Notes under the pieces: generated by a model
The model's input: the letters and a program-made list of their open reading frames with translations, nothing else
What the model was told of the DNA's origin: nothing
Databases searched by the model: none
Origin: G965213525 sp965213525
Lineage (GTDB): Bacteria; Actinomycetota; Acidimicrobiia; Acidimicrobiales; Poriferisodalaceae
Direction of reading: 5' to 3'
NCBI GenBank assembly: GCA_965213525.1
Contig: OZ243889.1
Coordinates: 434,001-498,000 of the forward strand
Length of the DNA stretch: 64,000 nucleotides
Made by a program: the position numbers and the translations under genes
Part shown: positions 8,758-17,598 of the stretch, in pieces
Layout: each line of letters opens with the position of its first letter
How positions within the stretch are numbered: the stretch's first letter is position 1

Positions 8758-9203
8758 GCCGGGCCCACGCAGTCGGCGACGCCGACCAGACCAGCCCGGT
8801 GCGGGTCGAGCACCTCTGAGTGGGTGGCGCTCACCGTGGTCGCACCCAGGTCGTCGACCCATGGCAACCTCAGCGGGGCGACGGTGGCGCGCACCGTCAC
8901 CGCCACCTCGGCGCAACGGCGACGGGAGGCCACGACACCCACGTCGGCGTCGAGTCCGGCGTCGACGGCGGCCGCGACCGCAGCCGAGCGGGCGGTCGCG
9001 ACGATCGCCCCCACCGGGGCACCCGACGGTGCCTCGACCAGGGCTCGTCCCCCGGCGCGGGCGGCGTCGGCCACCCCGGCCGACGCGACGGTCACCCGCC
9101 AGACCCCGACGGCCAACAACGTCACGACGAACAGCGAGACGAGGGCGACGGGCAAGACGACGACCGCCCCGGTCCCCGCATCGTCGGACCGGGCGGCGGT
9201 CAC
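8754..9203 (-). CDS. TadE-like minor pilin
   Basis: 149 aa from the GTG that overlaps the preceding stop. A short N-terminus (TAARSDDAGTGAVVVLPVA) leads into one hydrophobic helix (residues ~12-35), the class III signal plus helix arrangement of TadE-like pseudopilins. The extracellular remainder has two Cys residues (RRRCAEV and VADCVGPA) that could form a disulfide. The gene sits among tad genes and is translationally coupled on both sides. Confidence 0.7.
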   Translation of the reverse strand: MTAARSDDAGTGAVVVLPVALVSLFVVTLLAVGVWRVTVASAGVADAARAGGRALVEAPSGAPVGAIVATARSAAVAAAVDAGLDADVGVVASRRRCAEVAVTVRATVAPLRLPWVDDLGATTVSATHSEVLDPHRAGLVGVADCVGPA

Positions 9204-9637
9204 GACCTGGCCCACAGCTCGAGGGGCACCCGAGCGGTGCGGTCGATCGTGCCGTGGGGCAGCGGATCGAGCGGCACCAGCGTTGGGCCGGGCACCCCGA
9301 CGGTGACCACGGCGTGGGGCGGGGTGCCCGACACCTGGATGGTCACCGCCGCAGCAGGCTCGACCGCACCGACGTGCGCTCGGGCTCGGGTCGCGCCGCT
9401 GCCCGGGTCGTCAGCCTCGGCGACCAGGCGGGCAGCGTCGTGGGCGATCGCCGCAGCACGGGTGCTCGCCCACATCGCCAACAGGACGTGCACGCAGACC
9501 ATGAGGATCGTCAACACGATGGTGACCCCGAGTGCCGCGCCCACGACGAGGCTGCCGCGATCGTCTGACCGGTGCTGCGCGCGACGCACGCAGCGCCCGG
9601 GGGAACGATCGCCGGCAGTCGGGCCGGGGCTGATCAC
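9200..9637 (-). CDS. TadE-like pilus assembly protein
   Basis: 145 aa, GTG start overlapping the stop of the preceding pilin-like gene. It carries the RSDDRGSLVVGAALGVTI cleavage-site-like motif followed by a single transmembrane helix. The adjacent AHDAARLVAEAD stretch is typical of TadE-like proteins, in which the helix continues into an amphipathic segment. It is probably processed and exported as a minor pilin of the Tad/Flp apparatus. Confidence 0.7.
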   Translation of the reverse strand: MISPGPTAGDRSPGRCVRRAQHRSDDRGSLVVGAALGVTIVLTILMVCVHVLLAMWASTRAAAIAHDAARLVAEADDPGSGATRARAHVGAVEPAAAVTIQVSGTPPHAVVTVGVPGPTLVPLDPLPHGTIDRTARVPLELWARS

Positions 9638-9861
9638 CCGCCGATGCGGTTGATCTCGTCGCCGGCGCGATCAGCGGCGTCGCCGACGATGCCGTTCAGC
9701 GCCACCCACAGCCCGGCGCCGAGCAGGGCCATGATCAACACGACGATGGCCGCCGAGATCACCCCCTCGCCGCGGTCGTCGTCGGGGTCAAGGGCCCCGG
9801 CGAGCAGCTGGCGCAGGGTGAGGGTGGTTCGCAGGTACAGCACGGTGGCGTGGTCGGTCAC
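9634..9861 (-). CDS. Flp-type pilin-like small protein
   Basis: 75 aa. The GTG at 9861 is chosen because GGAG stands 6 bases upstream, and the gene starts 8 bp after the tadC stop; the frame itself is open for another 270 bases. After a ~30-residue cytoplasmic leader the motif DPDDDRGEGVISAAIVVLIM precedes a hydrophobic helix and a short amphipathic end (GDAADRAGDEINRIGG). This is the overall plan of Flp pilins or TadE-like subunits. No separate larger Flp pilin gene or TadV prepilin peptidase is in the window. Confidence 0.7.
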   Translation of the reverse strand: MTDHATVLYLRTTLTLRQLLAGALDPDDDRGEGVISAAIVVLIMALLGAGLWVALNGIVGDAADRAGDEINRIGG

Positions 9862-9869
9862 AGGGTCTC

Positions 9870-10760
9870 CTACAGGTCGGTGAACGAGCGGATGGCGGCC
9901 AGGAACGGCACGAGCAACAGGACCAGCCCGGGGACGAGCGTCGCCACGGTCACCGGGATCCAGACCTGTTGCGCCCGTCGGTCGAGGCGCGCCAGGAGGT
10001 CTCGGTGGGCGTCGTCTCGCAACGCCGAGGCCTCGGCCGACACGAGGCGGCCGAGGTCGCCGGTCCGTCGGTCGAGGGTGAGGACCGCGACGAGGCGGTC
10101 GAGGGCATCGATCTCCAGGGCGGCTGCCCACTCGCGCAGGGCGACGTGGTCATCCACGCCGTGGGCGATGCGGTTGGTGACCCGGGTGAGCTCGCGGCCC
10201 ATCCGGCCGGGGGAGCGCTCACCCACCCGGGCGAGGGCGCTGGCGAGCGAAGATCCGGTGGAGACCAGCATGGCGAGCTGCTCGGCGACGACCGGCAACT
10301 CGGCTCGGATGCGCCGCTGGGCCGCCGCCGCCGTAGAGCTGAGCTGCACGTCGACGGCGACGACCATCGCCGCGCCGGCGCCCAGCGCGGCCGTCGCCAC
10401 CGCCGCCGGGGAGGCGCGCAGGGCGCCGGCGGCGAGCGTGGCGACGGCCATGGCGGCGAGGGCGGCAAGGGCTTGGCGGAGTCGTTGCTCACCGGGGGAC
10501 AGCCCCGATTCGGCCAGGAGGAGCCGGCGGTCGAGGTCGTCACGGGTGCCGAGCGCCGTCGCCACCCGCCGGCCGGCGTCCTCGGCCAGGCCGGCCAGCA
10601 GGCCGACCAGCGGAGGCCTCGGCCGGCGGGACGCCGACCCCGGTTGATGGGGGAGCAGGCGGGTGACGAGCGCCGGTACCCGGAACGGAGAGAGCAGCGT
10701 GAGCGCCATGGCGATGCCCGCAGCCCCAGGGACCAGGGCGAGGACGCCCCAACGGCTCAT
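9870..10760 (-). CDS. tadC: Tad secretion system inner-membrane protein TadC
   Basis: 296 aa starting at the ATG that overlaps the tadB stop (ATGA). It has a GspF/TadC-type architecture: an N-terminal hydrophobic helix, a central pair of helices (ALAALAAMAVATLAAGALRA...), a cytoplasmic helical domain with the family-like ELPVVAEQLAMLVSTGSSLASAL, and a C-terminal helix (VTVATLVPGLVLLLVPFL). TadC pairs with TadB to form the platform through which the TadA ATPase drives pilus assembly. Confidence 0.85.
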   Translation of the reverse strand: MSRWGVLALVPGAAGIAMALTLLSPFRVPALVTRLLPHQPGSASRRPRPPLVGLLAGLAEDAGRRVATALGTRDDLDRRLLLAESGLSPGEQRLRQALAALAAMAVATLAAGALRASPAAVATAALGAGAAMVVAVDVQLSSTAAAAQRRIRAELPVVAEQLAMLVSTGSSLASALARVGERSPGRMGRELTRVTNRIAHGVDDHVALREWAAALEIDALDRLVAVLTLDRRTGDLGRLVSAEASALRDDAHRDLLARLDRRAQQVWIPVTVATLVPGLVLLLVPFLAAIRSFTDL

Positions 10761-11614
10761 CGTCCGATCACCCGGTCGTCGTCGGGCAGTCGCATGAGGC
10801 GCCCGGACCACCACCAGCAGCTGGCGAGGGCGACCAGGGCGGCGGCGACGGTGGCCTGACCGCCCGAGGTCCCATAGGCGGCGCGGCCGTCGCCGATCGT
10901 CAGCCCGACCAAGGCCATGCCGAGCGGCACGACGAGGACGAACCACCGGGCGAAGCGGGCGCCGGCCTGGCGGGCACGGGCGTCGGAGCGGTGGCGGGCG
11001 TCGACCTGGCGGTCGTGGGCCAACGATCCGAGACGGGCACCGACGTCACCGGTGCCGACGTCGTCGGCCACGAGCAGGGTCTCGGCCACGACGTCGGCGG
11101 TGGCGTCGGCGGCCTCGTCGCGCAGCACGTCCAGGGCCCGGGCGAAGTCACCGGTCACCATCCACGTGCGCTCGGCCGCCGAGAGGGGACCGGCGAGGGC
11201 GGGCGGGGCCGAGGAGGCGGTGTCGAACAGCGCCCGCGGGATCGACCGGCCGAGGGTGGTGGCGTTCAGGCGCGCCTCTTCGAGCAGGTGGGGCCAGGCC
11301 GCAGCGGCGTCGTCACGTCGACGCTGCCGGCGCCGTCGGATCGCTGCGGCCGGTGCGCCGATGGCCAGCACGCCGGCGACCACCGGGGCGACGACCCCGC
11401 CGAAGAGCACCCACCCGACCCCGGCACCGACGACGAGCGCACCGACGCCTGACACGACGAGCTCGGCGACGGTGGTGTCGCCCAGTCCGGCCTGTCGGGC
11501 CCACCGTCGGGTCCGGGTGCCGAGCGGCGCCTGGCGTCGTGTCGCCGACGGGGCGGGCAGGGCCAGCGCAGCGACGCCGAGCCCGGCGAGCAGCGCGGCG
11601 AGCACGCCGTTCAC
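10757..11614 (-). CDS. tadB: Tad secretion system inner-membrane protein TadB
   Basis: 285 aa, GTG start overlapping the tadA stop. Hydrophobic helices lie at ~1-20, two near 50-90, and a pair at the C-terminus. The GspF-like cytoplasmic part between them contains WPHLLEEARLNATTLGRSIPRAL and the family-like TGDFARALDVLRDEAADATADVV. It is partner of TadC immediately downstream. Confidence 0.85.
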   Translation of the reverse strand: MNGVLAALLAGLGVAALALPAPSATRRQAPLGTRTRRWARQAGLGDTTVAELVVSGVGALVVGAGVGWVLFGGVVAPVVAGVLAIGAPAAAIRRRRQRRRDDAAAAWPHLLEEARLNATTLGRSIPRALFDTASSAPPALAGPLSAAERTWMVTGDFARALDVLRDEAADATADVVAETLLVADDVGTGDVGARLGSLAHDRQVDARHRSDARARQAGARFARWFVLVVPLGMALVGLTIGDGRAAYGTSGGQATVAAALVALASCWWWSGRLMRLPDDDRVIGR

Positions 11615-12954
11615 ACCGGCTCCCGGGCCGGCTCGGTCCCACCATCAGACAGCAGCGCGGTCAGGTCGACGCCGTGCTCCTCGCAGCTGCGCCGCAATCG
11701 GGTGGGGACCTGGCCGGTCCAGGCCAGGGGCGCTTCGGGGGCGGGCCGGTGGAACAGCTCGGTGGCGGTGAAGCTGCTCGCCGCGTCCCCGGCGGCGAGG
11801 TCTTCGATGGCCAGGACCTCGGTGACGATCGGGCGCCCGCTCACCCGTCGCAGGTGCACGACCAGATCGACGGCGTCGGCGACGAGGTGGTTGAGCGCAG
11901 CCAGGGAGAGCTGGGAGGCTGCGGGGTCGAGCTGGGCGATGAACCGCAGGCGTGACACCGCTCGACGGGCCGAGGCGGCGTGGATCGTCGTGTAGCCCGT
12001 CACCCCCGATGACAACGTCAACAGCAGCGGGAGCGCCTCTCTGTCGCGCACCTCGCCGACGATGGCGACGTCGGGTGCCATGCGCAGGAACCCGGCGACG
12101 AGGCGGCGCAGATCGACCGCCTCGCGGTCGCCGCGAGCCGGTCGGGTCTGCAGGCCGGCGACGTTGGCCAGGGGGACGTCGGCTTCGATGACCTCTTCGG
12201 CGACCACCGCTCGCAAGGTGGGGTCGAGCTCGGCGCACAGGCACGACAGCATCGTGGTCTTGCCCGCCCCGGGCGCCCCCGCGACCAATACCGACGCCCG
12301 GGCTCGCACCAACGCTCCCAGGACCCGGGCCACGTGGGGGTCGATGGTGCCGGCGTCGACCAGCTGACCGAGGTGCCGGTAGGGCACCCCGGTGAAGCGG
12401 CGGATGTTGGCCACGAGGTGCCCGCCGCGGGTGAGGTCGCGGTGCACGAGGTGCAGACGTGACCCGTCGGTGAGCTGGGCGTCTTGGAGACCCTCGGTCG
12501 GGTCGAGCTTGCGGTGCCCGACGGCGTTGTCGTCGAGCAGGCGGGTGAGGACCCGAGCCACGTGGTCGTCGTCGTGGAACAGCTCGGTGTGGTAGCCGCT
12601 GGGCTTGCCGTGGCGTCGGACGAAGACCTGGTCCGGCGCGTTGATCATGATCTCCCAGACCGTCGGGTCCTCGAGGAGGGGACCGAGGGGCCCGTAGCCC
12701 ATGAGGTTGCGGCGGGCCCGATCGGCGAGGCCGGCCGGGTCGGCGATGGCGAGGTCACGCCGTCCGCGGCGGTGGTCGTCGTTCCAGTCCGAGATGGCGT
12801 CGTCGATGAGCTCCCCGAGGCGCCCCCGGTCGGCGTCTGAGGCCAGGTCGATCCTCAGCTCACGAGCCGCATCTTGGACCTGGTGCTCGATCTCGGCCAG
12901 CGGTGAGCCCGTCGACGACGACTCGGCGTGCGATCGATCGCTCGTGAGGGCCAC
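11611..12954 (-). CDS. tadA: Tad pilus assembly ATPase TadA/CpaF
   Basis: About 447 aa from the GTG at 12954; the frame remains open upstream to 13032, so the start is uncertain. This is a secretion ATPase of the CpaF/VirB11 class. It has the N-terminal domain with GYGPLGPLLEDPTVWEIMIN, Walker A AGAPGAGKTTM, the Asp/Glu box, Walker B-like VAIVGEVRDREALPLL and the His box TGYTTIHAASARRAVSRL. It powers pilin polymerisation at the cytoplasmic membrane and is followed by tadB and tadC in one overlapping unit. Confidence 0.92.
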   Translation of the reverse strand: MALTSDRSHAESSSTGSPLAEIEHQVQDAARELRIDLASDADRGRLGELIDDAISDWNDDHRRGRRDLAIADPAGLADRARRNLMGYGPLGPLLEDPTVWEIMINAPDQVFVRRHGKPSGYHTELFHDDDHVARVLTRLLDDNAVGHRKLDPTEGLQDAQLTDGSRLHLVHRDLTRGGHLVANIRRFTGVPYRHLGQLVDAGTIDPHVARVLGALVRARASVLVAGAPGAGKTTMLSCLCAELDPTLRAVVAEEVIEADVPLANVAGLQTRPARGDREAVDLRRLVAGFLRMAPDVAIVGEVRDREALPLLLTLSSGVTGYTTIHAASARRAVSRLRFIAQLDPAASQLSLAALNHLVADAVDLVVHLRRVSGRPIVTEVLAIEDLAAGDAASSFTATELFHRPAPEAPLAWTGQVPTRLRRSCEEHGVDLTALLSDGGTEPAREPV

Positions 12955-13146
12955 ATGCCTGAACGTAGGCCGGACGAAGGACAACAGACAACCACAAGGC
13001 TCGAAACGCATCGACAACCGCAGCGAGCGCACCCGCCCCTCGTCCGCTCCCTGCCCATCTCCGCCCCGCCTGACGGCTCCTCGATCCGCAGCGATCGTGT
13101 CGGATCACGCGCTCACGTCGCGGCTCGGGCGGTCGATGAAGGCAGG

Positions 13147-13890
13147 GTGGCGGCAAGCGATCTCACGGCGGGCAACCTGTTGGCCCGGGCCCGGGCGACC
13201 GGTCCGCTCGAACGATGGTGGGCCGAGCGGACCACCACCTGGCCGACGCTCAGCCACACGCCCGCGGCCGGCGTCGCCCCCTTTGACCGGGCCCGAGATC
13301 TGCACGTCGGTCACCTGGTCGGCATCCGCTGGCCCGACGGCGACGGGGGACGGGTCGCCCGGGGGTGGGTCTTGCGGCTGGCGACGACGTCGTTCCGGCT
13401 CGCCCTGGAGCGGCCCGACGACCGTGACCCACCGCCGATCGGCGTCGGGGTGCTGGTCGGCCAGGCCGCCGGGCGGTGCTCGACGACCCTGCCGACCCGG
13501 GTGCTGCGCCACGACAACCGGGGCATGGACTGCGAGCTGCCCGACGTGGTGCTGCGGGCCGATCGGCGGCGAGACGTCCGTCTCGTCGAGGCGTTCCCGG
13601 CCGGCGTGGTCTGGGATCCCGACGCCGGTGACGGCGGCCGGGCCGACGGTCAGACCATCGATGTGTCCGCCGGTGGGGCCCGGATCGGTCTCCGACCCGG
13701 CCTCGACCACACGTTCCAGGCCGGCGACCGCCTCGCCGTCGAGCTGAGGTTGCGGGGCTGTTCGTTCGAGCTGCCCGCCGAGGTCGTCAAGGCCGGCTCG
13801 AACGATCGGGCGAGCGAGATCCGCCTGCGGTGGCGTGATCTGCGCGACCTCCAGCGTCGACAGCTCGTCTGGACCCTCGGCCTCCAGTAG
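13147..13890 (+). CDS. PilZ-domain protein
   Basis: 247 aa from the GTG at 13147, which has GAAGG just upstream; the frame is open to 12928 but that would overlap tadA. The C-terminal half shows the c-di-GMP-binding PilZ signature: RRDVRL at the entrance, then TIDVSAGGARIGL (D/N-x-S-x-x-G). A YcgR-like N-terminal domain (~100 residues) precedes it. It sits between the two minus-strand halves of the tad locus and divergent from tadA, so a role in c-di-GMP control of pilus assembly or motility is plausible. A GGDEF protein is encoded about 15 kb away. Confidence 0.8.
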   Translation: MAASDLTAGNLLARARATGPLERWWAERTTTWPTLSHTPAAGVAPFDRARDLHVGHLVGIRWPDGDGGRVARGWVLRLATTSFRLALERPDDRDPPPIGVGVLVGQAAGRCSTTLPTRVLRHDNRGMDCELPDVVLRADRRRDVRLVEAFPAGVVWDPDAGDGGRADGQTIDVSAGGARIGLRPGLDHTFQAGDRLAVELRLRGCSFELPAEVVKAGSNDRASEIRLRWRDLRDLQRRQLVWTLGLQ

Positions 13891-13938
13891 CGCTGAGCCC
13901 CGGCCGTCACCTGTCGATGACCGCCTCCGGAGCGACGG

Positions 13939-15246
13939 TCAGTCCAGCCGACCGAGTGAGCCCGGGGCGACCGGCACCGCCTCCTCGATCGCACCCGGGT
14001 TCGGGCTCAACGCCTCCAGGCGGGCACCGACGGCGGCGACGAGCGGACCGGCGAACCGGCGGGGGAACGGCCGGGGGTCGAGCACCGAGGCCTCCAGGGC
14101 CCGTTCGCTCACCACGTGCACCGGTGAGGCCAACCCGACGGGGGCACCGACCCTGTGAGCGACCAGCTCGGCGACCGCTGCGGCCAGCGCCGCCCGTGCT
14201 CTCGCTCGCCCTGGGGCGCGGTTGATCACCGGCAGCACCCGCTCGGCCTCGATGCCGAGCGCCAGGAGATCGTCGATCACCCGGGCCAGGCCGTGGACGT
14301 GGTGGGCCGTGGCGCCACCGACGACGACCACGAGGTCTGCCCGACGGTGGGCGGTGCGGGCGAGGCGGTTGCGGTCCTCGACGTCGGCTGAGCCGGTCAG
14401 GGCACGTCCCTCGACATCGGCGTCGACGTCGGCCACCACGATGCGGTGGCGGGCGAGCAGCCCGTCGAGCGCGGCGTCGAGGGCGCGGGGGCGCACGACG
14501 GTCCAGTCCCGGTGTCGGCGCAGGCCGAGCAACAGGCGGTGGCCCCGCTCGATCGATCCCCACGTCAGCTCGTCGATGCGGTCCACCGGCGGCCGCCCGA
14601 CGCCGTGGGCCTCGATCAGCTCGTGGAGCCCGGGCACGACGTCGACGGCGTCGTGCAGCATCCCGAGCTCGGCGTCCAGGCACAGGTCGGCGAGGAGGAC
14701 CTCATCGGGCGCCTCGGTCGAGCCGAGACCTTGGGCGAGCGCCATCGACAGCACCGAGGCTCCAGCGCCGCCGGCCCCGGTGACCGTGACGAGGCGCCCC
14801 ATCGGCTCGGTGGCCGAGGCCGAGATGACCTCGGGCGTCGAGGCGTCCACCCGCGGCAGCGGCCGCCCCACCTCGTCGAGCAGGTCGCCCAGTGACCGCG
14901 CGTCGGTCGGTGGCGCGATGACGATCGTCAGATCGGGGTCGACCGGCGACGGTGGGGCCACCGGTGACCGCACGCCGATGACCGGCACCCCGATCGAGGT
15001 GGCCTCGCCGATCAGGTCGCGATCGACGCCCGGAGTGGCGAGATCGACCACCAGCACCGACCAGCGCCGGCCCTCGGCGAGGCGGTCAGACAGGTCATCA
15101 GCGCCGACGCAGCGCACCAGCTCGGCGGGTAGGGCGCCGGTGGAGGCCCAACGGGCGACGTCTCGCAGCCAGGTCACGCCCACCGGGGCGCAACCGAGCG
15201 CCACCAGACGCCCGGCGCCCGAGGTCGGCTCGGACCGCCGGGTCAT
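13939..15246 (-). CDS. CpaE/TadZ-like ATPase (septum-site/pilus localisation family)
   Basis: 435 aa. The ATG start at 15246 overlaps the cpaB stop (ATGA); the frame is open far beyond on both sides only because of high GC. It has an N-terminal receiver-like atypical domain (~1-130) and then a ParA/MinD-like domain beginning MGRLVTVTGAGGAGASVLSM. The P-loop equivalent, TGAGGAGAS, lacks the lysines of KGGxGKT, as I recall for the actinobacterial Ssd/Rv3660c group beside tad genes. The Walker B-like region is HRIVVADVDADV. It probably localises the pilus machine rather than acting as a classical MinD. Confidence 0.82.
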   Translation of the reverse strand: MTRRSEPTSGAGRLVALGCAPVGVTWLRDVARWASTGALPAELVRCVGADDLSDRLAEGRRWSVLVVDLATPGVDRDLIGEATSIGVPVIGVRSPVAPPSPVDPDLTIVIAPPTDARSLGDLLDEVGRPLPRVDASTPEVISASATEPMGRLVTVTGAGGAGASVLSMALAQGLGSTEAPDEVLLADLCLDAELGMLHDAVDVVPGLHELIEAHGVGRPPVDRIDELTWGSIERGHRLLLGLRRHRDWTVVRPRALDAALDGLLARHRIVVADVDADVEGRALTGSADVEDRNRLARTAHRRADLVVVVGGATAHHVHGLARVIDDLLALGIEAERVLPVINRAPGRARARAALAAAVAELVAHRVGAPVGLASPVHVVSERALEASVLDPRPFPRRFAGPLVAAVGARLEALSPNPGAIEEAVPVAPGSLGRLD

Positions 15247-15923
15247 CGGGTCGCGGTCCGGTCGAGGCGGCGCACCAGGCGGATGCCTCCCTCGGCGGCG
15301 TCTGCGATCGCCCCCGCCGCGTCGGGATCTGACACCCCGAGGGTCACGACGACCCCGCCCACGCCAAGCCCGTCCGCCCCCGGACGGTCGACGCTGACGA
15401 TCAGGGCCTCGGCGGCCCGGCGGGCCCCGGCCGGAGCGCCCCCGTCGGCGGCCCCGTCGCCGGCCGCACCGTCGCCGGCATCGGCGGCGGTGGCCAAGAC
15501 GTCGACGACATCGCCGTCTCGGAGCCGGGAGGCGACCGCCCGGGCCGGCTCGAGCTCGACGGCGACCTCCAGCAGTGGAGCGTCGTCGGCGCCACCATCG
15601 AGCTGTCCGGGGTGCACGACGTCGCCTCGGCGCAGCGCCACCTGGGCCCGTCGACCGACCACGTCGTCGACGTCGACGGCCATGCGGTCGAGGATCTCCT
15701 CGGGGGCGTCGATGGCGGCGACGGCGAGATCCGCCGGGCCCAGGACCGACCCCGCCGGCACCTCGGACGCCGCCACGACCACGTCGACGGTGGTCGGCCC
15801 CGAGGGGCGGCTCGCTGCCCACGCCACGAGCGCCGCCGCGGCGATCAGCACCCCGGCGACGGCGGCCCGCACGCCCGGGCTGATGCCGCGTCGGCCGAGC
15901 TGTCGTCCACGTGTCTCGTCCAT
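15243..15923 (-). CDS. cpaB: CpaB/RcpC-like SAF-domain pilus protein
   Basis: 226 aa from the ATG at 15923, preceded by AGGAAGG. One N-terminal transmembrane helix (VRAAVAGVLIAAAALVAWAA) leads to an SAF domain (TVDVVVAASEVPAGSVLGPADLA) and a CpaB-like domain (RAQVALRRGDVVHPGQLDGG, ...VELEPARAVASRLRDGDVVDVLA). An Ala/Gly/Asp-rich loop of ~25 residues interrupts the latter. It is the first gene of the upstream tad half-operon and is coupled to the CpaE-like gene. Confidence 0.85.
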   Translation of the reverse strand: MDETRGRQLGRRGISPGVRAAVAGVLIAAAALVAWAASRPSGPTTVDVVVAASEVPAGSVLGPADLAVAAIDAPEEILDRMAVDVDDVVGRRAQVALRRGDVVHPGQLDGGADDAPLLEVAVELEPARAVASRLRDGDVVDVLATAADAGDGAAGDGAADGGAPAGARRAAEALIVSVDRPGADGLGVGGVVVTLGVSDPDAAGAIADAAEGGIRLVRRLDRTATR

Positions 15924-16110
15924 GCCGCCCTTCCTGACGCTCACCGTGAGATGCACGGTCCTGCGACCGCAGACAGTAGGCATGCAGGTGGGGGAACGCA
16001 TCGGGTGCCACCAGAGTCATCGAGCATCCCGAACGGTGTGCTCCCCCTTGACTACGCTCGGCACGAGCACCACCGATCGAGGCCTGCCCCCGGAAGGAGC
16101 AGCGGACGCC

Positions 16111-16398
16111 GTGAGCGACGACATCCGGTGGCTGAGCACCAAGAAGGCGGCGGCTCGCCTCGGGGTGACCCCGCGCACGTTGTACCGCTTCATCGACGAG
16201 GGTCAGATCCCGGCCTATCGCATGGGACGGGTGATCCGGCTGCGAGAGGCCGAAGTCGACGCCTACCTCGAGTCGTGCCGCATCGAACCCGGCACCCTGG
16301 ACCACCTCTACCCCGAGGGTCCGCCGGACTCCGGACGGGTGAACGGCGACGTCGACGAGGTCGCGCCGGCGTCTGAGGCCTCGTCCTCGTTGTCCTGA
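16111..16398 (+). CDS. Excisionase-type helix-turn-helix DNA-binding protein
   Basis: 95 aa from the GTG at 16111, with GGAAGGAG upstream. Residues ~5-52 form a MerR-like winged HTH (WLSTKKAAARLGVTPRTLYR, then FIDEGQIPAYRMGRVIRL, REAEVDAYLE), the excisionase/BldC-like domain of small actinobacterial regulators. A conserved SCRIEPGTLDHLYPE follows, then an acidic tail. No integrase is nearby, so a chromosomal regulator is more likely than a phage Xis. It is divergent from cpaB across a 187-bp gap that holds both promoters, making tad control a reasonable guess. Confidence 0.8.
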   Translation: MSDDIRWLSTKKAAARLGVTPRTLYRFIDEGQIPAYRMGRVIRLREAEVDAYLESCRIEPGTLDHLYPEGPPDSGRVNGDVDEVAPASEASSSLS

Positions 16399-16488
16399 CG
16401 ACGGCCGACGAGCCGTCCGATCGACGTGATCCGGTAGCGTCGTGGACGTTCGGATGGGCGATGGTCGTCTGCCTGGGCCTGACGTCTC

Positions 16489-17598
16489 GTGACCGCCCCC
16501 GTCGCCATCTCCCTCACCGGCCTCTCGAAGGTCTTTCCTGGCTCGGCGTCCCCAGCGGTCCGCGGCCTCGACCTCGACGTCCCCGCCGGGGCGATCGTGG
16601 CGCTCGTCGGGCCGAGCGGATGTGGCAAGACCACGACGCTGAAGATGATCAACCGCCTCATCGAGCCGACCTCGGGGCGCATCGAGCTCGGCGGGCGCGA
16701 CGTCACGACGATGCCGGCCCACGACCTGCGGCGGGGCATCGGCTACGTGATCCAACAGATCGGCCTGTTCCCCCATCGCACCATCGAGGCCAACATCGGT
16801 ACCGTCCCCCGCCTGTTGGGCTGGGACCGTGCTGCGGTGCGCGACCGGGTGCGCGAGCTCGCCGACGTCGTCGGCCTCGACCCCGACATGCTGCGCCGCT
16901 ACCCACCCGAGCTGTCCGGCGGCCAGCAGCAGCGGGTCGGGGTCGCCCGAGCGTTGGCCGCCGACCCGCCCGTGCTGTTGATGGACGAGCCCTACAGCGC
17001 GGTCGATCCCATCGTGAGAGGGCGGCTCCAGGACGAGCTGTTGGCCCTGCAGGCCGAGCTGAACAAGACCATCGTGCTGGTCAGCCACGACATCGACGAG
17101 GCCATCAAGCTCGGGGACCTCGTCTGCGTGCTCGACGTCGGCGGCGTCATCGAGCAGTACGCCCCACCCGAGGAGCTGTTGCGGGCGCCGTCGTCGACCT
17201 TCGTCGAGCGGTTCCTCGGGGCCGACCGGGGCTTGCGGCGCCTGGGTCTGCTCCGGGTCGGTGACGTCGATCTCGACCAGGGCCCGGTGGTGGCCTCGAC
17301 CGACGCCCCCGCGGTGGCTCACGAGGTCATGGCGGAGCGGCGCACCGACTGGGTGGGGGTGCTCGACGGGGACCGCCTGCTCGGCTGGGTCCCGTCGGCT
17401 GATCTCAACGGCCAGGCGTCGATGGCCGAGCTCGGTCTGCAGCCCTTCCGGGCGGTGATCGGACCCGGTGACAACCTGCGGGCAGCCCTCGACGGCATCG
17501 TCGGCAGTCGCACGTCGGTGGCGGTGGTCGAAGACGCCGAGCGCCGGTACCTCGGCATGGTGTCGATCGCAGCCATCGGCAGGCGGTCAGGAGAGTGA
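16489..17598 (+). CDS. opuCA: Glycine betaine/choline-type ABC transporter ATP-binding protein
   Basis: 369 aa. Walker A is LVGPSGCGKTTTLK and is followed by MINRLIEPTSG, typical of the ProV/OpuCA family. The Q-loop region is GYVIQQIGLFPH, the signature LSGGQQQRVGVARAL, Walker B VLLMDEP and the H-loop LVSHDIDEA. The C-terminal ~120 residues contain a CBS-like regulatory region (DWVGVLDGDRLLGWV, RTSVAVVEDAERRYLG). It is the first gene of a four-gene operon for compatible-solute uptake and overlaps the next gene by 4 nt. Confidence 0.92.
   Translation: MTAPVAISLTGLSKVFPGSASPAVRGLDLDVPAGAIVALVGPSGCGKTTTLKMINRLIEPTSGRIELGGRDVTTMPAHDLRRGIGYVIQQIGLFPHRTIEANIGTVPRLLGWDRAAVRDRVRELADVVGLDPDMLRRYPPELSGGQQQRVGVARALAADPPVLLMDEPYSAVDPIVRGRLQDELLALQAELNKTIVLVSHDIDEAIKLGDLVCVLDVGGVIEQYAPPEELLRAPSSTFVERFLGADRGLRRLGLLRVGDVDLDQGPVVASTDAPAVAHEVMAERRTDWVGVLDGDRLLGWVPSADLNGQASMAELGLQPFRAVIGPGDNLRAALDGIVGSRTSVAVVEDAERRYLGMVSIAAIGRRSGE

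Noticed and set aside
16111..16398. Phage or integrative-element excisionase
   Set aside because: The HTH belongs to the excisionase fold, but there is no integrase, attachment site or phage gene nearby. A chromosomal BldC-like regulator fits better.
13939..17322. A single open frame of 1,127 codons on the minus strand
   Set aside because: Only its last 435 codons (from the ATG at 15246) are protein-like (CpaE-like ATPase). The rest is the shadow of cpaB, the HTH gene and opuCA, kept open by high GC.
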